This document shows positions 63,901 to 64,000 of a stretch of 64,000 nucleotides of DNA, one piece after another (within the stretch, counting starts at the first letter, position 1; every line of letters begins with the position of its first letter). The notes below the pieces were generated by a model. That model was not told the DNA's origin. It did no database searches and was given only the letters and a program-made list of their open reading frames with translations. This DNA is from Promethearchaeia archaeon (GTDB taxonomy: Archaea > Asgardarchaeota > Lokiarchaeia > Sigyniarchaeales > SOKP01), in assembly GCA_029856045.1 (NCBI GenBank), contig JAHQWG010000025.1:94904-158903 (forward strand), in the 5' to 3' direction. The translations under genes were made by a program, and so were the position numbers.

Positions 63901-64000
63901 TCCAGGATGATACTTTCTATACCAATCAACAATTTAATATCACAATTTATTTTGAGGATATAAATAAAAATGCTGCAATTGATAGTGCAACTATTTATTA
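60975..64000 (+). CDS. Large secreted surface protein with tandem beta-sandwich repeats (runs off window end; missing from ORF track)
   Basis: From ATG 60975 the frame is open to the last base, over 1,000 codons. N-terminus MNKKKCRIIILTVILIGMIA is a signal peptide or signal anchor. Residues about 30-550 are Asn/Ser/Thr-rich, with dozens of N-x-S/T sequons and alternating beta-strand sequence (FNISAEWWDVSCNIKKAQLN; WQIVKALDGENGKFWGLNAS). From 62637 come 104-residue repeats (LMEPNQDETFYTNQIFNITI ...), each with two Cys and an Ig-like beta pattern. This is typical of archaeal cell-surface or adhesin-type glycoproteins. The ORF tool skipped it since no stop is in the window; the three minus-strand ORFs it lists there are shadows. 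Confidence 0.88.
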   Translation, partial: MNKKKCRIIILTVILIGMIAFIPSLLSNIININNNSKIDDTLIDNDIKTKTPTLSKYISTYNGSGGVFNVTLHQSLVNYTKIEITNTSDTDNITFYEKCPTDTNFNTSFINITIEDIYAPDKNLIVEDTPENSIYLSNIAFLTSFNVSGSGFLENFSLYLSEIEAGNGLLNISLFNSTWDSVNSRPQPNEKLKLLVNQLFINEFTGWYNFTSIDYFLDSTNTENNTFFISCIDPNQCTQWFSEDKSDGFDTYAYRGEPPSSTYQSTRDFTLKLYLTPLNNTPNPEDIGLKINNTYAKGYSNLNGSGYWNPIGEYSSSTGNLKFNISAEWWDVSCNIKKAQLNYTKTNITANSEFIISENNADVFWNATINKLDNEIDEFETGFENKYANFTIPSSWYLDQVFMGGTEKTNTTWNRGDGWQIVKALDGENGKFWGLNASSSNLIYSIEMHIGGVPKTIIYSSDIVNFNANFTEEIESGNINLTVYSPLSISNFMNHTYLNDTFSVGPAKIVNLSDWKVSDNVTAYGVFRVRTFWNNGTAAGFHKANLTILGNTDLELIEPNQDDTFYTNQIFNITLYFNDTNTITPIDSATIYYNIPGQGWQSTTQNNGTAGYYNITIDCSQFNHDDYGPKTVQITANKTYYENQTLDYNFNVICLTSLDLMEPNQDETFYTNQIFNITIYFEDINKNAAIDSATIYYNIDGQGWQSTTQNNGTAGYYNITTDCSQFNHDDYGPKTVQITANKTYYENQTLDYNFNVICLTSLDLMEPNQDDTFYTNQIFNITIYFEDINKNAAIDSATIYYNIDGQGWQSTTQNNGTAGYYNITTDCSQFNHDDYGPKTVQITANKTYYENQTLDYNFYVFCLTSLTLMEPVQDDTFYTNQQFNITIYFEDINKNAAIDSATIYYNIDGQGWQSTTQNNGTVGYYYITVDCSAFGPNSYGLKTVQITANRTYYENQTLDYNFYVFCLTSLTLMEPVQDDTFYTNQQFNITIYFEDINKNAAIDSATIY
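62637..64000 (+). repeat. Tandem 312-bp coding repeats (at least 4.4 units)
   Basis: Unit starts at 62637, 62949, 63261, 63573 and 63885, each exactly 312 bp (104 codons) apart. Units 2 and 3 are almost identical at DNA level, unit 1 is the most diverged, and units 4 and 5 share a variant opening (ACG TTA ATG GAA CCC GTC). Each unit encodes FYTNQIFNIT, DSATIYYNI, GQGWQSTTQNNGT, the DCS cysteine and the C of FNVIC. Array continues beyond the window. Confidence 0.95.

Noticed and set aside
62637-64000. CRISPR-like or satellite array
   Set aside because: Repeat unit is 312 bp, in frame, coding and without spacers.
1-64000. tRNA, rRNA, insertion sequence or CRISPR genes
   Set aside because: No T-loop/cloverleaf pattern, transposase, terminal inverted repeats or short regularly spaced repeats were recognised by eye; a tRNAscan/Infernal run would be decisive.

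Overview
The window is about 64 kb of very AT-rich, densely coded archaeal DNA (no rRNA, tRNA, CRISPR array or insertion sequence seen). Everything points to an Asgard archaeon of the Lokiarchaeia type: four eukaryote-like small GTPases (two with an N-terminal longin-like domain, one fused to a roadblock domain, one Rab/Ras-like), a JAMM-type (Rpn11/CSN5-like) isopeptidase fused to TPRs, a huge N-glycosylation-sequon-rich surface protein, and, beside these, plainly archaeal genes (XPF nuclease, the ADH synthase of the alternative shikimate route, ADP-forming acyl-CoA synthetase, isoprenyl diphosphate synthase, TATA-box promoters about 20-30 bp from start codons). The species is an inference; no marker rRNA is present.

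Layout. 1-3.1 kb: three tandem 3-hydroxyacyl-CoA dehydrogenase paralogues (the first cut by the window edge). 3.1-7.1 kb: longin-GTPase-TPR, a membrane protein mixing winged helices with a CDF-like fold, and a short-chain dehydrogenase. 7.2-10.5 kb: XPF nuclease and two membrane-anchored hexapeptide acyltransferase-like proteins. 10.6-16.2 kb: an orphan degenerate [NiFe]-hydrogenase-like large subunit, a tail-anchored subtilase next to a leftover surface-protein anchor, ADH synthase, NadB. 16.5-20.8 kb: LMW phosphatase, stomatin, HPS/OMPDC-like enzyme, DUF4139-like protein. 21.0-26.0 kb: a three-gene acetone-carboxylase-like operon. 26.1-33.2 kb: membrane M28 peptidase, acyl-CoA dehydrogenase, a membrane coiled-coil/winged-helix protein, phosphohexomutase, second longin-GTPase. 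33.4-40.9 kb: coiled-coil protein, Rab-like GTPase, CinA-type amidase and a leftover fragment of a second copy, prenyl synthase, phosphodiesterase, CaiB-family enzyme, EamA transporter. 41-46 kb: JAMM-TPR protein, zinc-finger protein, radical SAM enzyme, iron-sulfur flavoprotein. 46-50.4 kb: three-gene membrane operon and two HdrD/GlpC-like iron-sulfur proteins. 50.6-60.6 kb: divergent M28-like protein, two tandem SERCA-type Ca2+ ATPases, roadblock-Rab GTPase, ACD beta subunit. 60.98 kb to the end: a secreted protein missing from the ORF track, with 312-bp tandem repeats, running off the window.

Metabolic theme: beta-oxidation-type enzymes (HAD x3, SDR, acyl-CoA dehydrogenase, CaiB/AMACR-like, ACD beta) together with acetone carboxylase suggest that fatty/branched acyl-CoA and ketone breakdown yields acetoacetate and acetyl-CoA, with electrons passed to flavoprotein and HdrD-like iron-sulfur carriers.

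The most striking sequence-level signal is that several genes appear to start at non-standard codons. The ATP-binding motif of the AcxA/HyuA protein lies upstream of its first ATG, and no ATG, GTG or TTG exists between it and the preceding in-frame stop; an ATA behind a Shine-Dalgarno-like GGGTGA is the best start. A HAD paralogue has ATA exactly where its sister has ATG, again behind a good SD; an OMPDC-like gene has CTG 8 nt behind GAGGGGG; and a hexapeptide-transferase gene has conserved N-terminal sequence with no usual start. Standard gene callers would truncate all four.
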